A stretch of 64,000 nucleotides of DNA from Turnera subulata (taxonomy: Eukaryota > Streptophyta > Magnoliopsida > Malpighiales > Passifloraceae), in contig JAKUCV010000446.1 of assembly GCA_028386065.3 (NCBI GenBank), positions 97,687 through 161,686 of the forward strand, given 5' to 3'. The notes under the pieces were generated by a model. The model made no database searches. It had not been told where the DNA came from and was given only the letters and a program-made list of their open reading frames with translations. This document shows positions 22,742 to 34,300 of this stretch, in pieces (within the stretch, counting starts at the first letter, position 1; each line of letters begins with the position of its first letter). Position numbers and translations under genes: made by a program.

Positions 22742-25700
22742 TGTAACAGCCCGAGTAAAATTTGGATTTTTACCGGGACTGTTAAAGTCGTTATACAGTG
22801 AATTACCGAATGAATTAATCTTGGGTAATTAATTCACGGTAAAACGGGAGTCGTTTTTTTTGAAACCGAGAGTTTTCCCGCGCTCGGGAGTATCTTCCTA
22901 ACTAACCGAGCCTCGGTTTTCAATTCCGAGACTTGGACGACGTTCAGAGATATTAATCGGATTTTCCGAGCCCAAGTCGTATTTTTGGACTCGAGACGGG
23001 AAATTACAGTTTTGCCCCCGCCCCTCTTCCTTTCCTTCTTTTCTTTTCTTTCTTTTCTTTCTCTTTTCTTTTTTTCCTTTCCTTTCTTCTTCTTCTTCTT
23101 TTCTTCTCAGCCGCCTCCACCCCGTGAACCAACCGGCCCCTCCTCCTTCTTTTCCATCTTTTCTTTGCTTTTCCTTTTGTCATTTTCTTTCCTCCTTTCC
23201 TTTATTTTTCCTTCCTCTCCACCCGATCCCCCACACCTCTCCTGCAACCCCTCTTCTTTCTCTTCCTTCTCTTTCATTCCTCTGCCGGCTCGCACACCAT
23301 CGACGACCACATCTTCTCCTCCTCTCTTTCTTTCTTTTCAATCTTTCCTTCTTACCTCCCTTGTCCCCTTCCACCCTTCCTCCTCTTAAATTCTCTTCTC
23401 TTTCTTCCTCCTCTTCACCTTTGAACCGCCGGACCCGAGACCCCCAACCCGACCACAGCCGCCGCCTCAACCCTCTTCTTTTCTTCTCCTCCGCGCGCAG
23501 CACCGACGCTGTGAGCAGCAGCCACCGCGCCCCTGCCTCGCTCGATCTGCCTCGAGCCGCTGCCATACACAGAAATTTCGGTCACCTTCCTCTGCCCGAA
23601 CCGCCGTCGCCATGACTTCCCGATCTCCTCTCTCTTCTCTGCTCTGCCTCGCGACCGTCGCCTCCAGACGAGAAGAGACGAGCTCATCACCACCAGGCCA
23701 AGAACACGCGCCGCCATACAGAGCCGACTCCTCCCTTCCCAGTTCTCGCGTCGCCGTGGTAAGGAGCCATACCCCTCTGTTTCCGTTTTGGGTTATTTGA
23801 GTTATTGTTGGATTTGGGTTGTGTTTGATTGTGGGTTGTTGTTATGGTGGATGTGGACGCGGGTTGTTGTTGCTGTGGCCTTTGGTGAATAGTAATCAAC
23901 ATGGAGGCAGTGGACAGTGACTGTAATGAACAGTGCTGGCCGGAATCCGGCGAGTTTCCGGCGAGGCCCGGGCAACTCCGGTGTGAATAGTGCATTTTTC
24001 AAGAAGCGGGACTCGGTGGACGGGTTACTTCGGTAATTCCTTGGACTTAGTTATACCATGAGCACGGGTTTGGGCGGATTACAAGTTAGGCTCGGAAACG
24101 GGCCGATTGTGCAAAGCCCATGTTCTCGGGACGGATACATTCCAACGGACATGATAACAAACGGACTAAGAACGTTAATGAACCGTAAATTCGTCTAAAA
24201 GAACTGATAATTAAATAAAGTTTATCTAGATTATAAGATTATAACAAACGTAGGTATTTCCTATTTAACGGATTTATTATCGGATATGTATTATTCATAT
24301 ACTAATTGGACGTATTTAACGTTACCACTATTTTATGATCAAATATTACTAAGCGTATATATATGGTTATTACTATTATTATTATTTTATCGAGGATAAG
24401 TACTTATGAAATAATACCTACTTTGACATATTACCAAATAAAACTTATACAAAGTATTTATGTATGTATATACGTTTTCTTGTCATAAGCGACCTAAGGG
24501 CCGGGATATCGGCTTGGGCGCTCGGTTTCGGTTTTTGATTTAAATCAAGTATACTTAATATAACCGTTGGATTAGATTAATTACCACCAAATTGGAAGAA
24601 CTGTTTGATAAAAAGATAATTATGGAGATAATGAAATGAACAGATAAGCCGTATAATAATTGTTAATGTTTGTGTATTTTTGTTGTTTGATTGATCTGCT
24701 GGAATAATTGTTGACTGTTACCTGATTGCTATGGAATTGTTGATGTTTGTTGTTGAATCGTGTCAGACCTGTGTATGTTGTGTATTACTTGGTTTAATTG
24801 ATTAAATGTTGTTGATTATACATTGTGATATATTGCTTCGTTAATTGGCTTATTTACTGGTGATAGCTGGAGTGTTTATAAATCTTGGTTGATTTGTGAT
24901 AAGATGAGATAACCCAAATGAGCTGTGAGGCAGGTTGCCTGCTCAGGGTTTTGATAATTGGTAATTTAATAAAAATGAATAATTGGTTAACCTCACTTAG
25001 ACTGTTAGCGTCACGGACATTAAGTGTTGGTATAGAGTGGTCTGGTCGATGTCTGTGGTTGGGGGTATACCGAATACCCAGTGGCTCGGATATTCCGAAT
25101 ATCCGGTTGGTATGTTGATGCTTGTGGTGAGGGTATACCGAATACCCAGTGGCTCGGATATGCCGAATATCCGGTTGGCATGTCGATGCCTGTTTGGAAA
25201 GTGGCACTGCGGACCAGCCAACACTTGATACGTGACAGGGCCCAAATTAAAACAGGATAATAAAATTAATTAGACTTAGAAAGTCACACATAGAAGTATT
25301 CGTATGTGTTTGGGTTATGATTGTCCCCTTATTTATGTTCTTGGTTATGTTATATTTACGGTGCTTGTTGGCTGATGTGAAGATGGACTATCTTGATATG
25401 TGACTATTTGCTCTATTGGATATGCTTTGTTGTTTGATTGAACCGTTGAATTGTGTTTGGATTTACATGACTTGCTGTTAGTGAATTGGAATTGTTGATA
25501 TGAAAATAAGTTGAGGAAATGGGCTATTGATTGATGAAAGAGGAATACTTGAGATGACGATATATTTGTCACTTGGAAAGTAGTGGTACGACTAGATTGT
25601 TAGAGACTAGTTCTGTGGTGTCATGGCCAGTGGGTTAGTTGGTTGGGATGTTGATCCCGGTTTTGTGATATTGGGATGTTGATCCCGGATTGTGGTTGGG

Positions 25701-26362
25701 CCTGGCATCCAGAATTAGTTAATAACCAGGTACGACCCTAGCTTGTCCAGTGACGGACCCGGAAGGTAAAATGGGTAATAAAAATTAATAAGCATTCTCT
25801 TGGTCTTGGCCTTGAGATTTAGTAGGATTCCACTGTTGTGCTGTTTGTTGTTGGATGCCTCTGTTTTGTTGTATGTGCTAGATTCTTCTGTTTTGATGGT
25901 TGTATTACTTTGAAAGTATTACGGTTGATTATATATCTCTGTTTATCTTTCGTCGGTGAGCGCTTCGGACTCACCCCTTGCCTGTGGAGTTTCATCCCGT
26001 AGGATGAGTTGCTTGTAGTGCAGGAACGTACAGGGCGAGCTGAAGCGTACCCTCGGACAGGACAGGGATCCATTAGTTGCATTGGACTTTGCATGTGTTG
26101 TCATGTGAGTTATAAGTCTTCCGCTGTGCATATTGTTAAGTCTTCCGCTGTGCATGTTTTTACTATTGTTGGGCCATTGGGCCAGTTGAGTTGTTACTGC
26201 TGTTATTGATGTTGGGCCGTAGGGCCATATTGCTATTTATATTTTTGGGCTGTCGAGTCAGGGTTTATGTTTTATACACTGTATGCTGGGTTTGATTGGT
26301 CGGGTTGTCACAGTTCCGACACGTGTTTACTGTGTACGGTAAATACGGGTCGGGGCGTTTCA
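22742..26362 (+). mobile_element. 3.6-kb solo LTR of a Tekay-like Ty3 element
   Basis: It starts TGTAACAGCCCGAG and ends CGGGGCGTTTCA. Perfect 5-bp repeats TATGA flank it (22737-22741 and 26363-26367). The termini and order of parts match the element at 4586-6632: a pyrimidine-rich transcribed leader (22990-23480), then a donor-like GTGGTAAGG near 23757. There is no gag, pol or primer-binding site, so recombination between two LTRs probably removed the internal part. The many ORFs at 22985-23717 come from the low-complexity C/T tract. The insertion splits a copia relic into two parts that line up on either side. Confidence 0.85.
25063..25200. repeat. Tandem duplication of a palindrome-rich 64-bp unit inside the solo LTR
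   Basis: Two copies of about 64 bp each contain GGTATACCGAATACC (stem GGTAT/ATACC) and a second hairpin, CGGATATTCCGAATATCCG in the first copy and CGGATATGCCGAATATCCG in the second. Other short tandem pairs in the same LTR are GGGATGTTGATCCCGG (about 25647-25690) and AAGTCTTCCGCTGTGCAT (about 26115-26155). Confidence 0.7.
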
Positions 26363-26367
26363 TATGA

Positions 26368-26980
26368 ATTATAAATAAATAATTTTTTATATTATTATTA
26401 TAAAAGATTATTACCAGTTCTTTTTAGATATGCAGCAACTTAAATTATTACATTTGCAAATTTTGAAACCAATATATATCTAACACTAAAATTTAATTAA
26501 AAATAATAAAACAATATAGATAAAATCTTTCATTTTAATGGACTAATATGAAAATTTTAGGACGTTAGGTTAGCCATTTATAATTTCAAAGGGCCTATGT
26601 GAAGATATTGAAAAGTCAGGGGTAGCCATGGCCCCTCTTAGCCACCCTTTGTCTCACCCGCTCTATATAACAACATGTTCACATTTACCACTACTAGAGT
26701 GCTTCAACTTGAAATTTTCTATTAGCATTATTGTCACATCTGCAAGAGTTTGCTCTCCAACATGTGAATTCCTCAAACCATCATATGAGAGGGGAAGAGA
26801 CTTCAACAACATTAGGGCATTATCATCTTCTTTATAAGTCACATCAATACTAGCTAACTCCTTAATCGATTTATTAAATCTATTGATGTATTCTGCAACA
26901 TGCATACCGTGAGTGACTTCGAAATGTAAATATCTTCCAATTTCTTCATGAGCTTCACAAGAGTTGTCTCATCCATCACA
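26368..26980 (-). pseudogene. Copia relic A: Gag part
   Basis: The minus strand encodes, near 26980-26900, MDETTLVKLMKKLEDIYI. After a break comes MHVAEYINRFNKSIKELASIDVTYKEDDNALMLLKSLP-type sequence (an 80-codon open stretch, 26905-26663), the UBN2/copia Gag signature with the conserved ALMLLKSLP and the following L/N positions. It is separated from its downstream zinc-knuckle and protease part by the solo LTR at 22742-26362, as expected if that LTR landed inside an older copia copy. Confidence 0.75.
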
Positions 26981-27199
26981 CTGTACTTCACATTTGGTGG
27001 TGTAAAAGTCAATCTGATGGTACAACAGCTCATTGCTCGAACTCCTCCCTATCTTCATCCTTCATGTCCTTTTCCTACTTCTCCTTGCCAAACAACATTT
27101 TTAATCAATCCTTGATGCACAAACATATCTTTCATATTACTTTGTTAGAGACTAAAATTTTTTTTATCATCAAACCGCTCCACCTCAAATTTTGTCGAA

Positions 27200-30183
27200 T
27201 TAGATAATTAGTGGATAGCTGATATGTTTAGGCCCAGCCTTAAAACTTGTTTCCTGATCCAATAGCACTAAATTTTTGTGGATTAAACCCCATTAAAACT
27301 ATTTTACCTATTTTGTTGTTATTAGGTCCAAAAGAGGATTAGATTTGATTTCTTGGACGGGAGGTGTGGTAATTGAGAAAGAGGAATAAATTGGAGACTT
27401 CTAGAAGCTTGTGGACGTCTTTGGTCATCTTGGAAAGATTTGTGGTCAAAGAGGAATCCTAGCGTGAAAAGTTAGAAAAAGGGTCAAAATAGGTGTTCTA
27501 AATCAGTCAATTCACGGGCTTGTCGCAAAGCCCGCCAAGAGTTAACGTCAAGGGAGAGATGACTGTGCGGTCAATGAGGGAAGACCCCTAGCAGGTGGCG
27601 GTCATGGAGAAAAAGCCGCCAACCATTGGCGGTCATGTATACCTAAGGCGATGGTTTTTCCTGTTTTTTCCTCCTTTATGGCTTTTATTCAAACCTTTAG
27701 ATTTAGGGATTAAATCTCGACCCTAGGATGAAAATCTTGACCTTTGACCCCTTGAGCACTATAAATTGGACCCTATACCTTCATAATTAATAGACACAGG
27801 AGGCTCGAAGCTTTTGAAGGGCATTAGCTTAGAGAAACTCTGCTCCTTTATTTTCTCAACTCCAATTTAGCTTTTCTCTCTCCAATTTTACGTGGTTGTT
27901 GTTGTTGTTAGTTGTCTTCTATCTTGATCACGCTTGATTAAAGGAGTAGTAAGCAATCTAACTTAATGAACGAGCCTAGAAGAACACGGAAGATGACGCC
28001 CTGAGCAGACAGTCTCCGTAGAATCACCATAACTTGAGCTCCAGATGTCATATTACTACGTTCTTGGTGCCACTGCAAAGTTAAGAGAGATATCTACAAC
28101 TTTTTTTTTGTGACCAGAAGTTATTTCGGTTTTTTTCCTTGTTGAATTCTCAGTAGAATTCGACGCATAATTTCTGCTCTCTTTCTTTTTAATTTTAAAT
28201 GCAATTTGTTGTGATGATGGTGGTGATGATGACTATGTTTGCTTGAGTGTTATGCTGTTGTAAGAACTACGTGAGTTTTGATCTTGGTCGCCGGGTTATG
28301 TAGGTAGTCTCTTGTGGATTGAGATACAAGCCCAATTATTTGTTTCCCTTTTCTTTTCCCATACTTTTATTGGTATTGTTTAGTTATTGATTATGCATGA
28401 TGTGATTATTGTTTGTGATGCTTGATTTGCTGGATATTGATTGCATTCACTCACACACATCATGAGATGCATGTTTTGTTTAAAATTACATATTATCTCG
28501 CCCAAGCATAGGTGGCATACCTCATAGCTTTCTATCTATAATGAACCCCTGAGTCCGACACTTTGGTTTCATTTATTAGACCCTTTTAATCGGTTGAGGA
28601 GCAATGGGTTTTTTTTCTGGGTCAATCATATTTTTGATCGTTGTGTTTATCGATTTGGGCATTTTTCATCCTTGTGTTACAAAACGGACGTTTTTCATCC
28701 TTGTGTTTATTTTTTGGGACATTTTTCATTTTTCCCTGATTTTCCGAAAAGAAAATGCTGACGTGTCAATTTTTTAATTGACACATCAGCTATGTGGGCC
28801 CACATTAAATTAAAAATGCCCAACCCTAATCACACCACCCGACCCATTTTCGCCCACGGGTTTACCCGTTTTCCAATTTGTCAATTACTAGAATACCCCC
28901 AAAAAATAACCCAATCCTAGAAAAAGAAAACAAAAAAAACAAGACACCCATAACCAGTTAAGACGTCACCATGTTGGCCACAGCCATTCTCCACACCTTC
29001 ATCTTCTTCCTTCCTCTCCCTGCGGTGAACCGTGTTGATTTTTTTTTCTTAATTTTTCAATTAATTAATTTGACCACAATTAGAAACAAGTACTTCCTTC
29101 TCCAACCGACCATTTTTATCTGTCGCCGCTACCGCTAATCCCCGACAACGCCGCCTAAAGGGACCACAGCCCAACGAAGTGAGCCGCTCCCAGTTCATCG
29201 TTTCGCTGCTCATCGCCGCCACCGCCTTTGCCTGCAGCCGGCTTACCTCGCAGCACCGCCACCCCTACTAACCGCCACAGGCCCGAGCTCGCTTTGTTGC
29301 CGTTACTGAGGGTGAACCAACGCACCCCCGCTGTCGCCTCTGTGTGGTTCTGTGGGTAAGAGTCAATGACGCTCCTGTTTCTCATCTTTCCATTCCAAAC
29401 CCGATTGATGAGTATGATTTAATAGGGACTTGTGGCTTTGTGTTTTTGTTTGTGGCCTGTGCCGTCGATTTGTTGTTGGCTGCTGTTGTGGTGACCGAAG
29501 TCGGGTAGTGAGTAGTGGTAATGGGAGTGGGCTATGACCGAATGGAGTTGATGATGACTGTCTTGCGGTGGATACCGGCAGATTGTTGTTGTGGCCGTGG
29601 GTATGGTGGTGGTATTGCTGATTGACCCTATTGCTGAGTTTGGTTAATATGGAAGATGGGAGGCGCGATTTTGTGTCTAGTTGTGGGGGTGTTGGTGTGG
29701 AGAGGAAGGAAGAAGATGGTGTGATGATGGGTCGTTTTGGCGTTGTTTCTTTTTCTTTTTTATTTTCTTTTTCTTGTGTTTGTGGTTCATTGGGTTATTT
29801 TTTGGGAGTGTTCTAGTAATTGACAAATTGGAAAACGGGTAAAACCCGTGGGCGAAAATGGGTCGGGTGGTGTGATTTGGGTTGGGCGTTTTTAGTTTAA
29901 TGTGGGCCCACATAGTTGATGTGTCAATTAAAAAATTGACACGTCAGCATTTTCTTTTCGAAAAATCGGAGAAAAATGAAAAATATCCCGAAAAATAAAC
30001 ACAAGGATGAAAAACGTCCATTTTGTAACACAAGGATAAAAAATTGCCAAATCGATAAACACAAGGATCAAAAATATGATTGACCCATTTTTTTTCTATG
30101 TTTTTCCTATTGAATAAAATCCAAGTGGCAACTCTAAGGTTCAAGTGAGAAGGCCAAAGGGATATATGGTTCGGATACTCACA
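27200..30183 (+). repeat. Degenerate Ogre-like LTR (probably solo) with a nested DNA transposon
   Basis: Landmarks shared with the LTR at 61617-62870 occur in the same order. They are GGCGGTCATG-type motifs (27580-27640), a TATA box (CACTATAAATTGG, about 27760), GTAAGAACTACGTG followed by a GGTCGCCGGG block (about 28260-28310), and an end like GATACTCACA at 30183. The primer-binding site expected next is absent, which suggests a solo LTR. The 5' boundary could not be fixed. 28618-30087 is a later insertion. Confidence 0.55.
28618..30087. mobile_element. Mutator-like (MULE-type) element with about 300-bp terminal inverted repeats
   Basis: The left end TGGGTCAATCATATTTTTG is mirrored by the right end CAAAAATATGATTGACCCA. 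The inverted repeats run about 28618-28915 and 29789-30087 with few differences. They include a short repeated word (CATCCTTGTGTTTA-like) in three copies at each end. A 9-bp duplication TTTTTTTTC flanks the element (28609-28617 and 30088-30096). Long inverted repeats plus a 9-bp duplication are typical of Mutator-like elements. The 870-bp interior has no transposase. It is GC-richer, with short open frames, and might be captured gene DNA. Confidence 0.8.
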
Positions 30184-31300
30184 CCAAATCTAAGCGGTCT
30201 TGTCAGTCTAGGACGTGCAAAATCTTTGATTTTGCTATCTTTTCAATCCCATTGAGCTGGTCCTTAGCTCCCATTTAGAGAAACTCTACTCTTTTTTCCT
30301 TTCTCTTCCCATTTCCAGAATTTTGGAAATGGTTACGACACTCTAAGAGATCGGAAGTTTAGAAAGTTTGCAAATATAACATACAACCCGAAAACGATAG
30401 GATCAGGGAAGAAAGCTCAACAAGAACATACAACATACAACCCGGAAATGATAGGATCAGGGAAGAAAGCTCAACAAGAACTGAGTATTCGAGTTTTCTT
30501 TTTATTTTGTTCATAATCCCGTGATGCTTATGGCAATAAATGTGTCGTTGTGATGCCATGTTACCCTTTCCCTTATGTTGCCCTGTTTGTCTTGTTTCAT
30601 TTTGTTTGATTGTTAGTTGACTTGTTAATTAAAAATAAAGATAATTAATTTATAAATTTTTGGATTTGACAAGCTAACAAATGTGGGATTAAAGCTTAAG
30701 CGAGGTCACGAATTAGAATATTTCTGTATGCAAAAAAGACTCCCTTACTACAACTAGGTGCTCAACCCGGCGAGGTAAAGCTCCAGATCCCGAATGGTAA
30801 ACCAAATTGAGAATTGAGAAGCCAATTAGTTTGAAAACTTTATTAGTTTAAAATTCCATCTCCTCATGTGAACTAGATTAACTTTGATCTCAATTCCCAT
30901 TTCCCAGATTGAACTTTGATTTCAATTCCCAGATTACGTATGTAATCTCTGGTGGTTTTAAAGGCAATCAAAATTATTTATCAACCTTTTTTTCCTTATT
31001 ATTTATTTTCCCATTGGCGCGTGGTATGTGGTGATTTTATGTGTTTGATTATAAATTTCGCCAGTAAATGAAAATAATAATATATCTCAGTACATATACA
31101 AGGAAAAAACTGTAGAGCAATAGAGTTTCCTCGAAAGGAGTATGCAGTGGATACAACCGTCATATCTTTATTGACTCTTTCCTATATTTTTCTAATCAGA
31201 TGCAAGGATTGTTGATTTTCCTGAACACTTGCCTTCTCTCCTTCTTGGGGGGGCAAACTTGCTTATTGTCATACTCATAGATTGAGAAATTGCGAGCAGA
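30184..31300. other. Intergenic DNA downstream of PHS2
   Basis: A 54-bp-period tandem pair (30378-30427 and 30432-30481) contains GATAGGATCAGGGAAGAAAG in each copy. The 3' UTR of the phosphorylase gene, on the minus strand, must lie below 31306. No other gene is seen. Confidence 0.45.
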
Positions 31301-31305
31301 AGCAA

Positions 31306-34300
31306 TTACGGGATCCGGCATTCCTCAATGTTCCAGATTTCCTTGGCATATTGAGCAATGGTCCGATCACTGCTGAATTTGCCACTACCAGCGGTGCTCA
31401 GGATAGACATCTTCAACCATCTCTTACGATCCCTGAAACAATAGATGGCAAAACTTTTTAAAGGTCAAAACAGAGGTTACTGAAGAACAAATGTTTTCTT
31501 TCCTTTTATAGCCGGAACTGAAGAATACAGTTGAACACACAAATTGTTCCAGACATGAGACCATTATTGAGAAGCCAGCAGCAGGTAGGTGAAACTTTTA
31601 TAACTTAAAAGAGCCAAGTATGTAGCCAACCTCCCAATGCTAGGCAGTGATACATTTTTTTACCAGTAAAAAGATGTCAACAGAAACATCTCTTCCAAAA
31701 AAAATAAAAAAGAAAAAGGAATAGACTGCACGAGGAAAACAAGGCAATAATAAAGTAAAGGACTGCTATTTTTCATCTGTGAAGGAGGCTTTATCTGCTT
31801 TACAAGAAAAGTGACGTAATCTCAGCCTGAACCATAAAAGTATGAATAGCAAAACTAGAAGTAGTAGCCAGTAGCTTACTTGTAAGCTTCATCTACCCTT
31901 TTCTGAGCATCCATGTAGCTTGCGAAGTCATGCCCAACAAGGAAATAATCACCACGACCATAACCAGAATTTCCCTCCAGAGAATCAAGGAGTGGGTTGT
32001 AGTCATAGCTTCCAAATGCACCACTCCTTATAAATTGCTTGGCTTCTTCAAAGCGGGGATCTGGTTTGAACTGTGTCATGGAGAAAGACTTAAATTAGAC
32101 ATGAAAAGAGTTCCCACCTTAATTGTTGAAGCAAAACGATAAAATTTATCATGGTGCTAGTGGTACTAAGGTATCATTCCTATCTTTTGTCATAACAGCT
32201 AGTTTATATATCGGGAACCTAGCCTGCATTTAGCAAGCAATGCTTGGAGTCACAGACTTATCACTAGATTCAGAGAGCCAAGCGTCAAAAATATCCCCTC
32301 ATCAGAACTAGCTTAATAGAAATATCCTAACACGAGAGATTTTGGCTAGAACTAAAACAATGTAGTTCCTCCAACTTCAGTTAACAATAAGGACCACTGT
32401 CATGATGGAATGACCTCTTTCTCCTACCATTTCAAAGTTATTTCAGCCTTCACCCTTTTTTCATTGAGTCTTTATCACTGATGTGTCTATCAAATCGCTT
32501 CATTATAGCTCTATACAATATTTCTCCAAACTACTTTTTGACTATCAATTCATGGGTATTCATCTGGCTCTAGATGACCTAGAAGTTCATATAATGCCCA
32601 TTACCGCCAGGTAATCGGAACAAGATTGCCAACAAAAGCAAATAACAATCTTACCAATCCATTTTCTCTATCCTTTCGCAGTTTAGGGACTTCATCCGCT
32701 GTTGCACCAAAGAGAAAAAAGTTCTCATTCCCAATTTCCTCACGGATTTCCACATTTGCCCCATCTAATGTTCCTATTATTAGGCATCCATTGAGGGAAA
32801 ACTTCATGTTGCTTGTCCCACTTGCTTCCATGCCTGCGGTGCTGATATGCTGAGATAGCTCACTTCCTGGAATAAGTATCTCGGCCACAGACACATTGTA
32901 ATTTGGAACAAAGACTACCTGAAAAATTTTGGCCATTTGTGAGTCAGAAACCCCATATATACCATAAACAGGTATACTATTCACCATGGACTGTTTGCAT
33001 TCAGAAAAATACCGAAGTCTAATTTACCACTTCAAACAACATATGGTTTTTATCAATTAGAGTGAATCCAGGTCTCAAACATTATTGATGGGTATTGCGG
33101 GTTTTACTCGGTAAAGGCCAGGAATCTTTACCCCTGGATGCCTCATTTGCATTTCCAAGAGATGTATTTCAGCGCCCCCCGGGTGGGGGACATATACGTC
33201 AAGTAATTACCAACAAAAGTGAAGGTAGTAAAATCACCTTTAAATAATTATTGACTTCAGGATCGCTATTCACCACAGCACCAACATCACTGACCAGCTT
33301 CACTATTCTTTTAGCATTAGTATACGTTGCAAATGCTTTTCCTCCAATCATCACAGTACGTGGTGTCACATTTTTCCGCTCATTGGCGCTCATCTCCTGC
33401 AATAGTTCAGTCAGAAACAAAGAAAATGTTCAAAGCTGAAAATAAGTAAAGCCACATCAAATTATCAGTGTTCAGTAAATATTCTCAAAAAAAGTCTTGA
33501 ATAGTGTCATCAGCTATCTTATAAGTGGAGAACAAAACAAAAGCAATTGACAAGGTAATATCAGCGCAAGTAGAAATTACAAAAAAAATATTTATTGGTA
33601 TAGTTGCATTCTCTTGAAAATGAACTAAGAAATAGTATAATGGACAAAGTATTAAAAAATCAGAAGCTATCAGGTAACATTTCTCCTAGTCATATGCTTT
33701 GCAGGTTTCAAGAACCTTCAGTAGATTGAACATGGCATTGAAATGAAAGTACAGTATCGTAGAACTATGCATTAAAAAAATTCTCTTGTTTTCCGTATCT
33801 AGAAACAGAACTACACTACAAAAGAATGAAAAAAGATAAATTGATGCCACATATCAAGCATGACCAAAGATGGTAAAAGACAAAAAAAAGAGGCTTCTCC
33901 GCAAAAGATGGAAAATGGTTAGTGATCCCGGCTGACTGAAATTCGGATTTTAATTCTTTTGGTCCATTCGCTAGCTCATTCTTGTGAAAGCTGATAGCCG
34001 CCATTCATTGGCATAAAAATACAAGTGAGAGAGGGATGTCTTATTACCTTTAGTTTCTTGTACCTATATATTGCACCCAAAATATTCAATAATTGTCTCT
34101 TATACTCATGGATACGCTTGATTTGTATGTCAAATAGACTATTTGGATCAATGCTCACTCCTGTTACTCGCATTATATACTGTGCCAATCTGTTCTTGTT
34201 GGCCATCTTGGCAGATGACCATTCGGCTTGGAGATCTGCATTGTCAGCAAACTATTGCAGAAAGCATCAGTAGCAAAACAGACTCCATCCAATCATAAGA

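Noticed and set aside
22985..23717. Several overlapping long open frames on both strands
   Set aside because: They lie in a C/T-rich low-complexity tract inside a solo LTR; the products are Ser/Phe/Pro or Arg/Glu runs without motifs.
31930..32142. Plus-strand open frames across the PHS2 exons
   Set aside because: They are antisense shadows of exons that join cleanly on the minus strand.
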